From positions 823,501-887,500 of the forward strand of contig JAFFSR010000300.1 of NCBI GenBank assembly GCA_017163975.1: DNA of 64,000 nucleotides, written 5' to 3'. The notes under the pieces were generated by a model that had not been told where the DNA came from, did no database searches, and saw only the letters and a program-made list of their open reading frames with translations. This document shows, piece by piece, positions 22,692 to 32,663 of this stretch (its first letter is position 1; each line of letters opens with the position of its first letter). The stretch is from Anastatus disparis. Lineage: Eukaryota > Arthropoda > Insecta > Hymenoptera > Eupelmidae. Position numbers and translations under genes: made by a program.

Positions 22692-23981
22692 TAGAGCTTC
22701 ACGATACTCGATAAAAATATCGATATCGTATTGATATCGTATTGAAAAGCAATACGATATCGATGCAATATAAATTCTGACAATGTCAATATCAATACAA
22801 TAATTACCTATGGGTTATTGGATAATATTATTGTATTGTCAATAAATTCATCTCAATATATTGAGAATATTGATCTTGACAAAAGGAATCCAAAAACTGG
22901 TATAGTAATCACGAAACTGATTGACAAAAATTAATATTTCTTTTTGCGTTTCTAATAATATACGTGTAGTAAACATGAATGTAATCTACACGCACGCACA
23001 CAAACAACATTTGAGAGAAAACAATAAGCATTAATTATTAAAGATAGGTCTTAGTGTGTGTGTGCGCGCTTTGTATATACATGTTCACATATGTATAAAA
23101 ACAAATTTTAAGTTAATCAAACATTATTCCAAATGCAATTGGATTTATTGCCTATCGTTGGTATTCGATCCTCGAATGCAAGCTGATAGCTTAGATTTAA
23201 CTGGGGAAGAGAAATGAAAGATAAGACGTTGAAAAAATTGAAAGATTTATATGAAAATTATTCTGAAGAGTTTGATAACTCGAACAGTAAAGAATAGCCT
23301 TCTCTAAAAAGGCGTAAGAAGGATACAGAAATCATTGATTTCAATGTTTTGTTTTTAAAATCTGACAATTTCGATGTTTGGGAGAAAGATATCGAAAATT
23401 ATATACAATCTCCCAGATCTGGTCCTGATACCAATATTTTGGTATGGTGGAAAAATCATAGAAGTGTGTACCTCATATTGTCTCTTATGGCGAGAGATAT
23501 TTTATGTATTTAAGCCATTTCTGTGCCCTTAGAAAGACTATTTTCTGAAGTCGCATTATTATTAACAAATAAAAGGGGTTCTTTAAAAAATGAAAGCATT
23601 AGAGAACTTATTTGTATTAACAGACAGATGAAGAGTTCTTTAAAAGAGACAATTTGTGAAGTTCCTCTGTAATTTTCCAATTATATTGTAATAGTTTTTT
23701 TTACATAGTTTAAAATTTAAAATATTTAGATAAAAATTTCATAACTTATTAAATAAAATGTTTTCAAAAAAATGAAAAACAATATTGAATTATTTATTTT
23801 CTAATGTCAATAATTTATTGATTATTATCGTATTGATATCGTGTCAAAATTAATGTCGATACAATAATTTTTTTTTTTAATTATTGTCGAGATCGATATC
23901 AATACAATAAATAAATTTCTGAATCAATACGATAATCCATAGTAAAAAAATATTGATATTGTATCGTATCGTAAAGCCCTA
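22692..23981 (+). mobile_element. hAT-superfamily element with exact 8-bp target duplication
   Basis: Ends are TAGAGCTTCACGATAC on the left and, complemented, TAGGGCTTTACGATAC on the right. The octamer ATTAAATA flanks both sides (22684-22691 and 23982-23989). An 8-bp duplication and TAGNG ends are hallmarks of hAT elements. Subterminal regions are rich in ATCGATATCGTATTG-like repeats. It is internally deleted: only the C-terminal part of the transposase remains in 1.29 kb. Confidence 0.92.
23160..23672 (+). pseudogene. hAT transposase, C-terminal dimerisation domain
   Basis: The FDPRMQ motif (near 23165-23185) corresponds to the LDPR motif of hAT transposases. After a frame change the frame from 23214 continues with VWWKNHRSVYLILSLMARDI, then LERLFSEVALLLTNKR and ELICINRQ, the hAT C-terminal dimerisation domain (Dimer_Tnp_hAT), and ends at TAA 23670-23672. 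In-frame stops occur at 23295 (TAG) and 23511 (TAA). The N-terminal zinc finger and most of the catalytic core are missing, so the element is non-autonomous. Confidence 0.88.
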
Positions 23982-23989
23982 ATTAAATA

Positions 23990-24300
23990 GAAAATATTTT
24001 TTATTTTCTTGTTTTGTTTAAGTCAAAAAACTCATTAACTTATAATTAAACAAATTATATAATAAAAACAAGTTATGAATATAAAAAACGATTATTAAAA
24101 GTGTAAAGGAAATAGAATGTCTCCTTTAATAATATAGTTATTTCAATTAAATATTCTTTTTGCGAATATATAAAATAAACGTTATGGAAGATTCTATTTC
24201 GTAAGCGATTATTCTGTACTGAGAAATAGAACCTCATGGAAGGTTCATCAAATGATATAAAATAACTTGTGTCCTGCTAAGCAAGATTCATTTTACCTTT
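23990..24300. other. AT-rich spacer, no gene
   Basis: Nothing recognisable between the hAT duplication and the next element. Confidence 0.4.
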
Positions 24301-26249
24301 CCGGTCAAAAAAGGTTAGCTATAAAATATAGCTAAAAAAATAGTTAAATATATAGCTGTATCGAGCTGTATTTACAGCTATATCGATGTGTTTTTTTAGC
24401 TGTTTTTTATAGTTAAAAATGTACCTAATTTTATAGTTAATAATTTCGTTATCTACCGAAAATATTAATAGCTACTTTTTCAACTATATTTTATAGCTAT
24501 TATAGTTAAAAAAGAAACTTGATTTTTTAGTGTATTTATACCCGGTCAAAAAAGGTTAGCTGTAAAATATAGCTAAAAAAATAGTTAAATATATAAATAT
24601 ATCGAGCTGTTTTTACAGCTATATCGATGTGTTTTTTAGCTGTTTTTGACAGTTAAAAATGTACTTAATTTTATAGTTAATAATTTCGTTATACCGAAAA
24701 TGTTAATAGCTACCTTTTCAACTATATTTTATAGCTATTATTATAGTTAAAAAAAATACTTAAATTTTTAGTGTACTTATGACAATATATTAATAGCTAG
24801 ATATTTAACTATACTTTATAGCTGAAAATAAATGGTTTTTTAGATATCCTTTATAGTTGAAAATATAACTAAATTTTTAGTTGATAATTTGGTTATTACT
24901 CATAGATATTTAGCTGAAAAAACATAAATATTGCTATAATATAAATGAATATAGCTGTATTTTACTTATATTTTTAGCTGTTTTTATAGATGTTTTTTTT
25001 TGACCGAGAATAGCTGAAAATATAACTGTAATATCAGCTGTATTTTTAGCTGTTTTTTAGCTATATTTTTAACAATTTTTTTTAGCTAAACATTATTAGA
25101 GTAGCTTTCAGATATACTCGAGTTTATTTATATTGTCCTTCGCTACCTTCGCTGTAAATTGATTAACCTATACATACACTAAATCTAAGTAATAATGTCC
25201 CTGGGGTCGCTAGAAAACACGCGCGCATTTTTTAGTAACGGTAAGATGGATCGGTCTTATATACAAAGTGTACTCAACTCTCACCACTTGCGGGAGTTGG
25301 ACACAAATTTCAACGAGTCAAAACAGCTATATTTTAAGCTTAATTTTTAGCTAATTTTTTTAGCTAAACGTTTTTGACGCGTTGAAATTTGTGTCCAACT
25401 CCCGCAAGTGGTGAAAGTTGAGTACACTTTGTATATAAGACCGATCCATCTTACCGTTATTAAAAAATGCACGCGTGATAGCGATCCCTGCGAGTTATAA
25501 CTTCGCTTTAGTGTATGTATTGGTTAACTAATTTACAGCAAAGGTAGGGAAGGACAATATAAATAAACTCGAGTATATCTGAAAGCTACTCTAATAATAT
25601 TTAGCTAAAAAAAATTGTTAATAATATAGCTAAAAAATAGCTAAAAATACAATTGAAATTACAGTTATATTTTCAGTTGTTCTCGGTCAAAAAAAAACAT
25701 CTATAAAAACAGCTAATAATATAAGTAAAATACAGCTATATTTATTTATATTATAGCAATATTCATGTTTTTTCAGCTAAATATCTATGAGTAATAAACA
25801 AATTATCAACTAAAAATTTAGGTGTATTTTCAACTATAAAGGATATCTAAAAAAACCATTTATTTTCAGCTATAAAGTATGATTAAATATCTAGCTATTA
25901 ATATATTGTAATATAGGAGCGCGGTGGCGTAACGGATAGAGCTCTTGCCTTCAACGCGGTGGGCACGGGTTCGAATCCTGGCCAGGCACCTCTGACTTTT
26001 TTTCGAAAGAAAAATAGTGTATGTGCTACCCATATCGCGACTCTTAAGAAATCTGACCTCATTGAGTATCGGTTGATTGTTAGTCACAAAAGTGGCTGAC
26101 CATCCATCGGTAGTCAAAGTTTTCGGTATGGCGGTGTCTGACAGTCTAGCCTGATGTAATGTGTTAAACGGTTCTGGGCTGGGCTCCCTCGACATCTCCA
26201 TAGAAAAAGGTTAATTATATAGAGGATAACAATATCCTTTATATATTAA

Positions 26250-26292
<43 letters not shown>

Positions 26293-26995
26293 TAATCCCG
26301 GTCAAAAAAGGTTAGCTATAAAATATAGATAAAAAAATAGTTAAATATATAGCTGTATCGTGCTTGTTTTACAGCTGTATCGATGTGTTTCTTAGCTGTT
26401 TTTTATAGTTAAAAATGTACTTAATTTTATAGTTAATAATTTTGTTATACTGAAAATATTTATCTACTTTTTCAACTGTATTTTACAGCTATTATTATAG
26501 TTAAAAAAACACCTAATACACTAAAAATTTAAGTGTTTTTTTAACTATAATAATAGCTATAAAATACAGTTGAAAAAGTAGCTATTAATATTTTCGGTAT
26601 AACGAAATTATTAACCATAAAATTAAGTACATTTTTAACTATAAAAAATAGCTAAGAAACACATCGATACAGCTGTAAAACAAGCACGATACAGCTATAT
26701 ATTTAACTATTTTTTTAGCTATATTTTATAGCTAACCTTTTTTGACCGAGTATAAATACACTAAAAATTTAAGTGTTTTTTTTTAACTATAATAATAGCT
26801 ATAAAATATAGTTGAAAAAGTAGCTATTAATATTTTCGGTAGCTAACGAAATTATTAACTATAAAATTAAGTACATTTTTAACTATAAAAAACAGCTAAA
26901 AAAACACATCGATATAGCTGTAAATACAGCTCGATACAGCTATATATTTAACTATTTTTTTAGCTATATTTTATAGCTAACCTTTTTTGACCGGG
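24301..26995. mobile_element. AGCTA-rich palindromic element (CCCGGTCAAAAAAGG family), copy 1
   Basis: Ends read CCGGTCAAAAAAGGTTAGC inward on both sides. The terminal block of about 240 bp is repeated in tandem in the left arm (24301 and 24541). The right arm holds one direct block (26297) and two inverted blocks ending at 26750 and 26995. Self-complementary AGCTATAAAATATAGCT-like words occur throughout. The centre near 25345 is a GC-richer perfect-looking stem (CACTTGCGGGAGTTGGAC with its complement). No ORF of its own. A SINE is inserted in the right arm at 25913-26289. Confidence 0.85.
25913..26289 (+). mobile_element. tRNA-derived SINE with poly(A) tail
   Basis: The head (25916-25990) carries an RNA polymerase III A box (TGGCGTAACGG, 25925-25935) and B box (GGTTCGAATCC, 25968-25978). 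A unique body follows (25991-26254), then A35 at 26255-26289. TTGTAAT flanks both sides (25906-25912 and 26290-26296). The sister element shows the uninterrupted site ATATTGTAATCCCGG at 53217-53231, proving insertion by target-primed retrotransposition. The anticodon arm does not fold as a normal tRNA, so this is not a tRNA gene. Confidence 0.93.
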
Positions 26996-27216
26996 TTGTA
27001 CTGCTGAACATATCAGACTTATTCATTATATCTTAGACTGTCGAACGTATATGACCTGTACGCTCTATCTTAGATTGTCATGTAGCTTTTAAGATCGTGT
27101 ATAATACATGTTTCGTTCTTTAAATAAAAAGATCAACTATTTTATAGTTAAATTTAAAAAATTATTTACCAAAATAACTCATTTCATCTCATTATATCAT
27201 TATGCATAAAGATAGT
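26996..27216. other. spacer with a short direct repeat
   Basis: ATATCTTAGACTGTC (near 27028) and CTATCTTAGATTGTC (near 27065) are related copies. No gene. Confidence 0.4.
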
Positions 27217-27220
27217 AAAA

Positions 27221-27276
27221 AGTTAATTATCGCATATTGAGGAGTATTGCACTCGGATATGTCGTCGATTATAACT
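27221..27276 (+). ncRNA. hairpin unit 1
   Basis: Outer stem AGTTAATTATCG with CGATTATAACT (one T-T mismatch, one bulge). Inner stem CATAT (27233-27237) with ATATG (27257-27261). Bulge TCGT 27262-27265. Apical GAGT-ATTGC-ACTC 27242-27254. Confidence 0.55.
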
Positions 27277-27300
27277 CATTTACCCATTGTGCATTAAATA

Positions 27301-27364
27301 AAAGTGTTATTCATCGTACATCTGAAAGTGTTGCACTTAAAGATGTCGTCGATTTAAACACTTT
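27301..27364 (+). ncRNA. hairpin unit 2
   Basis: Outer stem AAAGTGTT (27301-27308) with AACACTTT (27357-27364), then ATCG/CGAT (27313-27316, 27350-27353). Inner stem CATCT (27319-27323) with AGATG (27341-27345). Bulge TCGT 27346-27349. Apical AAGT-GTTGC-ACTT 27326-27338, the only unit with G in the first loop position. Confidence 0.55.
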
Positions 27365-27391
27365 TCTGCATCTTTTATCATAACTATAAAA

Positions 27392-27447
27392 AGTTCATTA
27401 TCGCACTGTTTATAGTATTGCACTCAACGGAGTCGTCGATAATAACT
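27392..27447 (+). ncRNA. hairpin unit 3
   Basis: Outer stem AGTTCATTATCG (27392-27403) with CGATAATAACT (27437-27447), one bulged C. Inner stem C-A-CTGTT (27404-27410) with AACGG-A-G (27426-27432), including one T-G wobble and one A-A mismatch. Bulge TCGT 27433-27436. Apical AGT-ATTGC-ACT 27414-27424. Confidence 0.55.
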
Positions 27448-27477
27448 ATATCATTTTACCCTCTTCTCCACACGTAA

Positions 27478-27540
27478 AAAATACACTTTATCGCATCTCC
27501 AAGAGTATTGCACTGGAGGAGGTCGTCGATAGATGTATTT
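27478..27540 (+). ncRNA. hairpin unit 4
   Basis: Outer stem AAAATACA, bulged C, TTTATCG (ending 27493) with CGATAGATGTATTT (27527-27540), one T-G wobble. Inner stem TCTCC (27496-27500) with GGAGG (27515-27519), plus an opening C-G pair. Bulge TCGT 27523-27526. Apical AGT-ATTGC-ACT 27504-27514. Confidence 0.55.
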
Positions 27541-27649
27541 TTAATTAAAATATTGCTGTATGCACCTTATATATGCAGGTCTTTTATATAAAACATTGTC
27601 GTAAATGTAGAAATCGGTAATTATCAAGCTGGATCAAGGCCAGCCCGCT

Positions 27650-28168
27650 AAAAGGAATATTACAAAAAGTACCTAGATTTTTAAACGCTTATAGTTTTCT
27701 AAAATTAATGATTAGAAGCTTAAAATTTTTTTAACGAAAGCTGAACTTAAACCCTTTTAATATGACAGTTATAATATAGCGAAATATTATTTTTCGTCAA
27801 GTTACAGCGTAATGAAAACTGGACCCGATTTTAGCTTTAATGTTTTAAAAAGGCAATCAGATTCAATTTTTATTATGCTGCCTCTTTTGAAATAAATAAT
27901 ATTTCGGGATACCATAATTGCTATTTCAAAAGAATTTGAGCTAAGCTTATATTCTAAAAAATTTTAAGCTTCTAGATCTTGATGTTAATGAGTTGCAAAC
28001 GTTTAAAAATCAAGTAATTTCTCCAAAGGCATTCTTTTATTGTTTATAATCATAAAAATTTTAAGTGTTAAAGTCTAAAATTTTGGTTTTCTCCATATTT
28101 TGATATCTTTAAACAAATTTTTAAGACTCAAGAAAATCCGTCATCCGAAGCCATGAACTTCTTCTAGT
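27650..28168. mobile_element. CTAGGAGAG-family palindromic MITE, left end truncated
   Basis: The centre and right arm resemble the complete copy at 47214-47879 (TTTTAAACGCTTATAGTT, AAAGCTGAACTTAAACCC, mirrored GAATTTGAGCTAAGCTTAT, end TTCTAGTTAGTAAG). The outermost left arm is missing. It lies within what would be intron downstream of the ZP exon. Confidence 0.7.
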
Positions 28169-28506
28169 TAGTAAGAGTTTTTAGGCTATTCCAGTTTTTC
28201 GGTGCTATAATCTCAAATATGGTTACGAGTATGCGTAAGATATTCTTAATAAATGAAAAAGTAGTCAATAAAAAAGAAGTTTGTGTGTGACTAGCAAAAT
28301 AGAAGTAAACGTAATGTAGCGTATTTTAATTTTAAATAAGAAAATCTTTGTTAATTTCAGCATTTTTTATTAAAATCTATGAAATTCGAGATGATAGTTT
28401 TCTTAATAAATTCGTTCTATGAATATAATAGGTCAAAGAATGTATGATGAATAAAATAATAATAAAATAATATTTTTGTTAAAAAGATAATATGATGAGA
28501 AAATAC

Positions 28507-28975
28507 CGGTTGGCAGTCTTGAGGTTCCATGCAAGCCTTGATTTGCGAATGAATCCAAAGAGTTGATTTATCTTTTACAGAACTTAGTAGAAAAGCTTCG
28601 AAATCGAGAAAAACTTCATTTTTTCGGTCTCGATAGTGACTAGGCTGGTGCGGTATGATTGAAGCAAAGTCGCGGTTTCGGCAGCCATCTTTAACGAGAA
28701 TAACACAGCCTGGAGCATGTGGTCGATCCGGATCAGGACTGACTGTCACATCAAGTAGTTTGATGTGACCCCAAGCACTTTCAGGACTAATTCGGGCTCG
28801 CAACTGTAGCTTTGTGCCAATCGGTACTGCCTGCTCGACTGCTTGAGATGCCGGAGAAGGTGTAGTGTTTGAATCTGAAGTGATATTATCATTAGCTTCG
28901 CGATATAAAGCTACCTCATATTCTAGACGACCTGGTGTTTCCTCCACCACGCCTGAGACTCGTGCACCATGAGGA
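28507..28975 (-). CDS. internal exon of a ZP (zona pellucida) domain protein
   Basis: Read on the minus strand, this exon encodes the ZP-C half of an insect ZP-domain protein: IGTKLQLRARISPESAWGHI, KLLDVTVSPDPDRPHAPGC, VILVKDGCRNRDFASIIPH, VFLDFEAFLLSSVKDKST, then LWIHSQIKACMEPQDCQP. The paired cysteines and the GCVILVKDGC turn are typical. ZP proteins polymerise in the apical extracellular matrix (cuticle) of epithelia. A likely acceptor AG lies at 28976-28977 (after TTTATAACTCA) and a likely donor follows CCG at 28507 (CCG/GTATTT). The residues after that donor are intronic low-complexity. It is GC-richer than its surroundings and free of stops, as expected of a functional exon. Neighbouring exons are not in view; the particular family member cannot be named. 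Confidence 0.85.
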
Positions 28976-29842
28976 CTTGAGTTATAAAAAATTTTGTATT
29001 ATTATTTGAATTCATATCATATATTTATTTAAAAATTATTTGATCATTCTGAAACTCTTTAATTTATTATATAAAAGACAAATAATTATTTTTATCGCTT
29101 ATATTCTATATGGAAACAAATTGCTTAATATAAAATAAAGATGCGGGATAGAGCCTGTGTTACATAGACATATTTAATCATAGTTATTCTACAACCCTAT
29201 ACACGCAAAATCTTGCGTGACATATTCGCACAGAGTTCCAAGCATTTGAATTCAAAATATTGTGATGGAAAATCACAATACATTCGATGAAAATATATCC
29301 ACGTAACAGTAAAGAGATATATTTTTCATCATTGGAATACTTAAATATATCATGAAGAATATTAGTAAATTATTTGAAAAATTTTCTTCATAATTTTACA
29401 TATATATTTATAAATGGAAATTTGTGATGAACAAATCTTTGTAATTCAGCGTTAATCCTACCTTTTAAAAAACTCTCAAAAAGTATTGTCTTTGTTTGTT
29501 TATTAACATCTATTAAATAACTCCAAAAGTGTTACTAAAATATCGTAATAAGTTCCTATTCTTTTACTTCGAAGATTAAGATAAATGATTTGAGTAATGT
29601 TTGGAATTGTGCCGCTCATAGTGACAATTTCATATTTAAGATAAAAAACACAATTTAATCAACAGATTGTGGAATTGAGTTACCACTATTAAATAGGCAG
29701 AGAGATAATTTTATAAAAATAGTACCTTATAAAAAAAGACAAACATAATGTCTTGTTTGTAACAAAAACGACATAATATTTTTCATTAAGAAAAAATAAA
29801 TATTCCTATTGTTATTCAATAGTATTGACCTTGCTAAAAAAA
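28976..29842. other. presumed intron upstream of the ZP exon
   Basis: AT-rich, no ORF. Small local inverted repeats only (for example TTGTGATGGAAAATCACAA at 29260-29278). Confidence 0.4.
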
Positions 29843-30009
29843 AGCAACTGAGAAATCAGATAATAAATCATGTGAGAATTCATATAACAAAACACATAAG
29901 AAATTAGATGAAAAATCAGATGAGATTTTGAATTAATTTTTTTATTGATTTCTCAGGTGACTTCTCACATAATTTTCCATATGATTCCTTTATTGGTTTC
30001 TCAGTTGAT
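29843..30009. mobile_element. 165-bp palindromic element
   Basis: The arms CAACTGAGAAATCA (left) and TGGTTTCTCAGTTG (right) are complementary, and inner parts (CATGTGAGAA / TTCTCACATAA) also pair. Confidence 0.5.
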
Positions 30010-30149
30010 TCCTTCTAACATACCCGACTTATAGAATGTTACAAATTTTTGTTAAGAAAATTAGATAGAAAATCAGTAGAAAAATTATTTTTTAAATTAA
30101 ATTCTATATCAGTAATTCCAGCTTACAAGTAATGGAGTATCATCGCTCA

Positions 30150-30444
30150 AAAGCTGAAAAGATTATAAAAATTCTTCCTACCAATAGAGAAGACCAGTCT
30201 ATCGAATGGTGACGGTAGTAACGCGAGCATCAAGTTATATGCTCAAGACTGCTTTATTCTTGTTACCGGTGCGTTAAGATAATGCACGCCTGCCCATTAC
30301 GCAGCGCATACACTGTTTTAACGTACCGGTAACAAGAATAAAGCAGTTTAGAGCATATAACTTGAGACTAGCGTTACTACCGTCACCTTTTGACAAACTG
30401 ATCTTCTCTCTATGTAGAAGGAATTTTTATAATCTTTTCATCCC
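30150..30444. mobile_element. 295-bp palindromic MITE
   Basis: Ends TGAAAAGATTATAAAAATTC on both sides inward. Next come AGAGAAGA(C/T)CAGT, GGTGACGGTAGTAACG, and CTTTATTCTTGTTACCGG on each arm around a short loop at about 30275-30315. No ORF. Confidence 0.8.
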
Positions 30445-30467
30445 AGGTGGACGTGTTCGGGTTTTTA

Positions 30468-30767
30468 CACTGAAAAACTTTTTGCTTGCTAGTTGCCCTT
30501 CTCCCTAATTACGCTAGCGCCACGCGTTCGGCGCAAACGGTGTGCCGAAAACGACAAAGAAAGTACTGAAAATGAACTGTGCCTGCTCCGATCATTTGTG
30601 TGTAAGGTTGTTTTGACGAATCGGCGCTTTACATATGCTCGATTCAGCGTAAGGGAAACTCAAATCTGAGTAGCTGCTACTCCGATTGCGCGTATACCTC
30701 GAAACGTAACGAATCAGAGTAGCACATAACCTTGAAGGTTACAGATTGCGCCGATAGTCTTTCAGTG
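30468..30767. mobile_element. 300-bp TA-flanked MITE
   Basis: Ends CACTGAAAAACT (left) and complement of CACTGAAAGACT (right), each flanked by TA (30466-30467 and 30768-30769). Consistent with a Tc1/mariner-type MITE. The interior is GC-richer and not palindromic. Confidence 0.65.
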
Positions 30768-31325
30768 TACGTGCAGAGAGTCCTCAATTGATAAATAGGT
30801 TAGATGCACGCTAGGAGCTCCTAGGCTGCAATAGCAGTCATTACTGCCTAGGAGTATAAAGCTCCTGGGTTGCATTGAGTTCATTATAACCCAGCAACAA
30901 CTTTTCTCTATCGTATTTCGACTTAAATCAAAAACAAAAGAATCAATAGTGCAAAACTGAGAGTTCAGCTGTATTCGGTATTCAAGCTACAGCTTGTGCT
31001 ACAGAATTTTATTACTTTGAAAAATGGATATTCATAAAAAAAAATAAAATTATGAAATTGCAATAATATTGTTAACTATGAATAATTTTAATAATGTTAA
31101 TTTTATTATTTATTGTCGATGTTATTATTTCTTTTTAATTTTATTATTTCTTGTTTATCATTTATTGTTAATTTTCTTATTTAATATAAAAAATTAATGA
31201 ATTCTAATAAAAAAGAGTACCATATAATTTTAATTTTATTATATAAATATAAAATTATATGTAAAAAAACATTTGCACCTAAAAACCCTTATGCGTCCTT
31301 GCCTGGGATGAAAAATTTTTTAAGC
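30768..31325. other. no gene; short GC-rich inverted motif then AT-rich DNA
   Basis: GCTAGGAGCTCCTAGGCTGC followed by CTGCCTAGGAG..GCTCCTGGG (30810-30870) is a small cluster of inverted CTCCTAGG words. The rest is AT-rich. Confidence 0.35.
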
Positions 31326-31481
31326 ACCGTGGGCGAGCCTTGCGCGATGACGGCCTTTGGACGATATTTACATCGTGGGATAAAGCCTCGGCCGCTCGCT
31401 TCGCTTGCGCGCCTCGGCTTTATTATCCCACAATGTTAATATCGTCCTCAGGTCGTAATCGCGCAAGGCTCGCACAAGGTA
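31326..31481. mobile_element. 155-bp GC-rich palindromic MITE
   Basis: GCGAGCCTTGCGCGAT (left) and its complement (right) enclose GACGATATTTACATCGTGGG and AAAGCCTCGGC against the mirrored sequence. The tip is CGCTCGCTTCGCTTGCGCG. The short ORF through it is not a gene. Confidence 0.75.
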
Positions 31482-31506
31482 CATAAATAACTATTTCAGC
31501 TTTTAA

Positions 31507-31883
31507 AAGCAGATCATATATCTCTATCCTTTTCGAATCAAAAAATTATTTTTTCAAAACCCAATAATTGTAGCAAAAATAAGAAGAAAGCCCCATCTCG
31601 TATAATAAGGAGCAATATTTTTTTTGAATGAAAAAAATTATTTCTATTGCTTTGTTGTTAAGAAAACTTTGAAAAACCGAATCGTCTATCCTAACCTCTA
31701 TTTTTTAAGTTTTTCAAGATTTTCTTCAAAACGAATCGATAAAAATAATTTTTCCTCATCAAAGGAAATATTGCTTTTTATGATACAAGATGGGGCTATC
31801 TCCTTATTTTTTGCTACAATTATTAGTCTTTGCAAAAAAATTTATTCTTCGATTAGAAAAGTACAGAGATATACGACCTGCTC
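31507..31883. mobile_element. TTAA-flanked MITE (GAGCAGGTCG family), copy A
   Basis: Flanked by TTAA (31503-31506 and 31884-31887). Ends AAGCAGATCATATATCTC and, complemented, GAGCAGGTCGTATATCTC. Imperfect palindrome throughout. Similar copies at 44984-46551 and 45741-46118. TTAA duplication points to the Kolobok or piggyBac superfamily. Confidence 0.85.
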
Positions 31884-31889
31884 TTAAGC

Positions 31890-32012
31890 AATGATACGCC
31901 ATTACTTGCATTTTTTCTAGCAGAGGATCGTCATTAATATAAAATTCATTGGTTGCAAAGGGAAACAGATGATAGTTGTACGGATATAAGTTTGGAAGCA
32001 AGTATGAAGTAG
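31890..32012 (-). pseudogene. possible mariner transposase fragment
   Basis: A short stop-free minus-strand frame contains LLPNLYPYNYHLFPF followed by FYINDDPLLEKMQ. This recalls the SPDLAPSDYHLF region of mariner transposases, with F....ee downstream, but most diagnostic residues are absent. It is adjacent to the TTAA MITE. Weak identification. Confidence 0.25.
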
Positions 32013-32663
32013 TTATTGAGACACCACCCTAAAGATTACTGAATAAAAGATTAATCATCTCTGCGAAGATGAAGTAGGAGTTTGTTGTGACAGTACATAG
32101 TGCCGCAAAAATTGGTGGGTCACTTAATCCTTAGAAATAAATAATAAAAATGAAATATATTTAAATCAATTTTTTTAAATTATTCATTTTTATTGTAAAG
32201 CTTAATAATTTTAATTAGTAGAATAATACAAAAATTGTATTGGAAACCATAGAATGTAGAATTTATTTTACACAGAGAGAGTTTTGCATTATAAAAGATA
32301 GTGCGTTTCTAAACGCACCACAAGATGGCTTGCATAAATGATAGAAATCAATGCGTGTCTGAACGTGCATGAAGTTTTTCGATGCGGCGCCACCTTGTGC
32401 TGTATTTCACGATTACTGCACCAAAAAAAGTGATGCATGGGGAACATTACTGTGTGTATGAAGGATGGGAAATCAGTAATCGACAAAGTAAATCAAATAC
32501 TCATGTTTTAAAATTGAAAAACATTTTATATTATATAAAAGAGGATATCATTTTGGATCTTTGTTTCTTTGTTTCTCTGTTTCTCCGATTCTCCAGTTCT
32601 CCACCGGTTCACGTCATAGACACAGTAGGATAGACTGCGGATAGCTTATGATAAAAGTGGCCT
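32013..32663. other. no gene recognised
   Basis: Mixed sequence. TGCGTTTCTAAACGCACCACAAGATGG (32308-32334) and CGTGTCTGAACGTGCATGAAG (32354-32374) look like related words. Short ORFs on both strands overlap and are not credible. Confidence 0.35.

Larger units (their letters stand above)
27217..27540 (+). ncRNA. array of four covarying hairpins, candidate structured RNA
   Basis: Four tandem units spaced about 80-90 bp share one secondary structure but different stem sequences. From the outside in: a variable outer stem closing with ATCG/CGAT, a four-base bulge TCGT on the 3' side only, a variable inner stem of 5-7 bp opening with a C-G pair, a small internal loop, and an apical stem (AGT/ACT, longer in units 1 and 2) with loop RTTGC. 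Conserved bases are those in the bulge, apical loop and closing stem, while the stems change in compensating pairs. G-T wobbles in units 3 and 4 imply that the + strand is the RNA sense. Function and family are unknown to me. Confidence 0.55.

Noticed and set aside
25916..25990. tRNA gene
   Set aside because: A and B boxes are present, but the anticodon arm does not fold and the sequence is the head of a SINE with poly(A) tail and target duplication.
27242..27255. miR-92-like precursor (TATTGCACT resembles the miR-92 5' end)
   Set aside because: The seed-like word lies in the apical loop, not in a stem arm; hairpins are short, bulged, and conserved in the loops instead of along one arm.
28417..28506. 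Extension of the ZP ORF to its in-frame stop
   Set aside because: Sequence after the GT at 28506 becomes phenylalanine- and isoleucine-rich low complexity, so I end the exon at the donor.
31197..31439. 80-codon ORF with a proline/arginine-rich tail
   Set aside because: The tail is the GC-rich palindromic MITE at 31326-31481; no protein signal.
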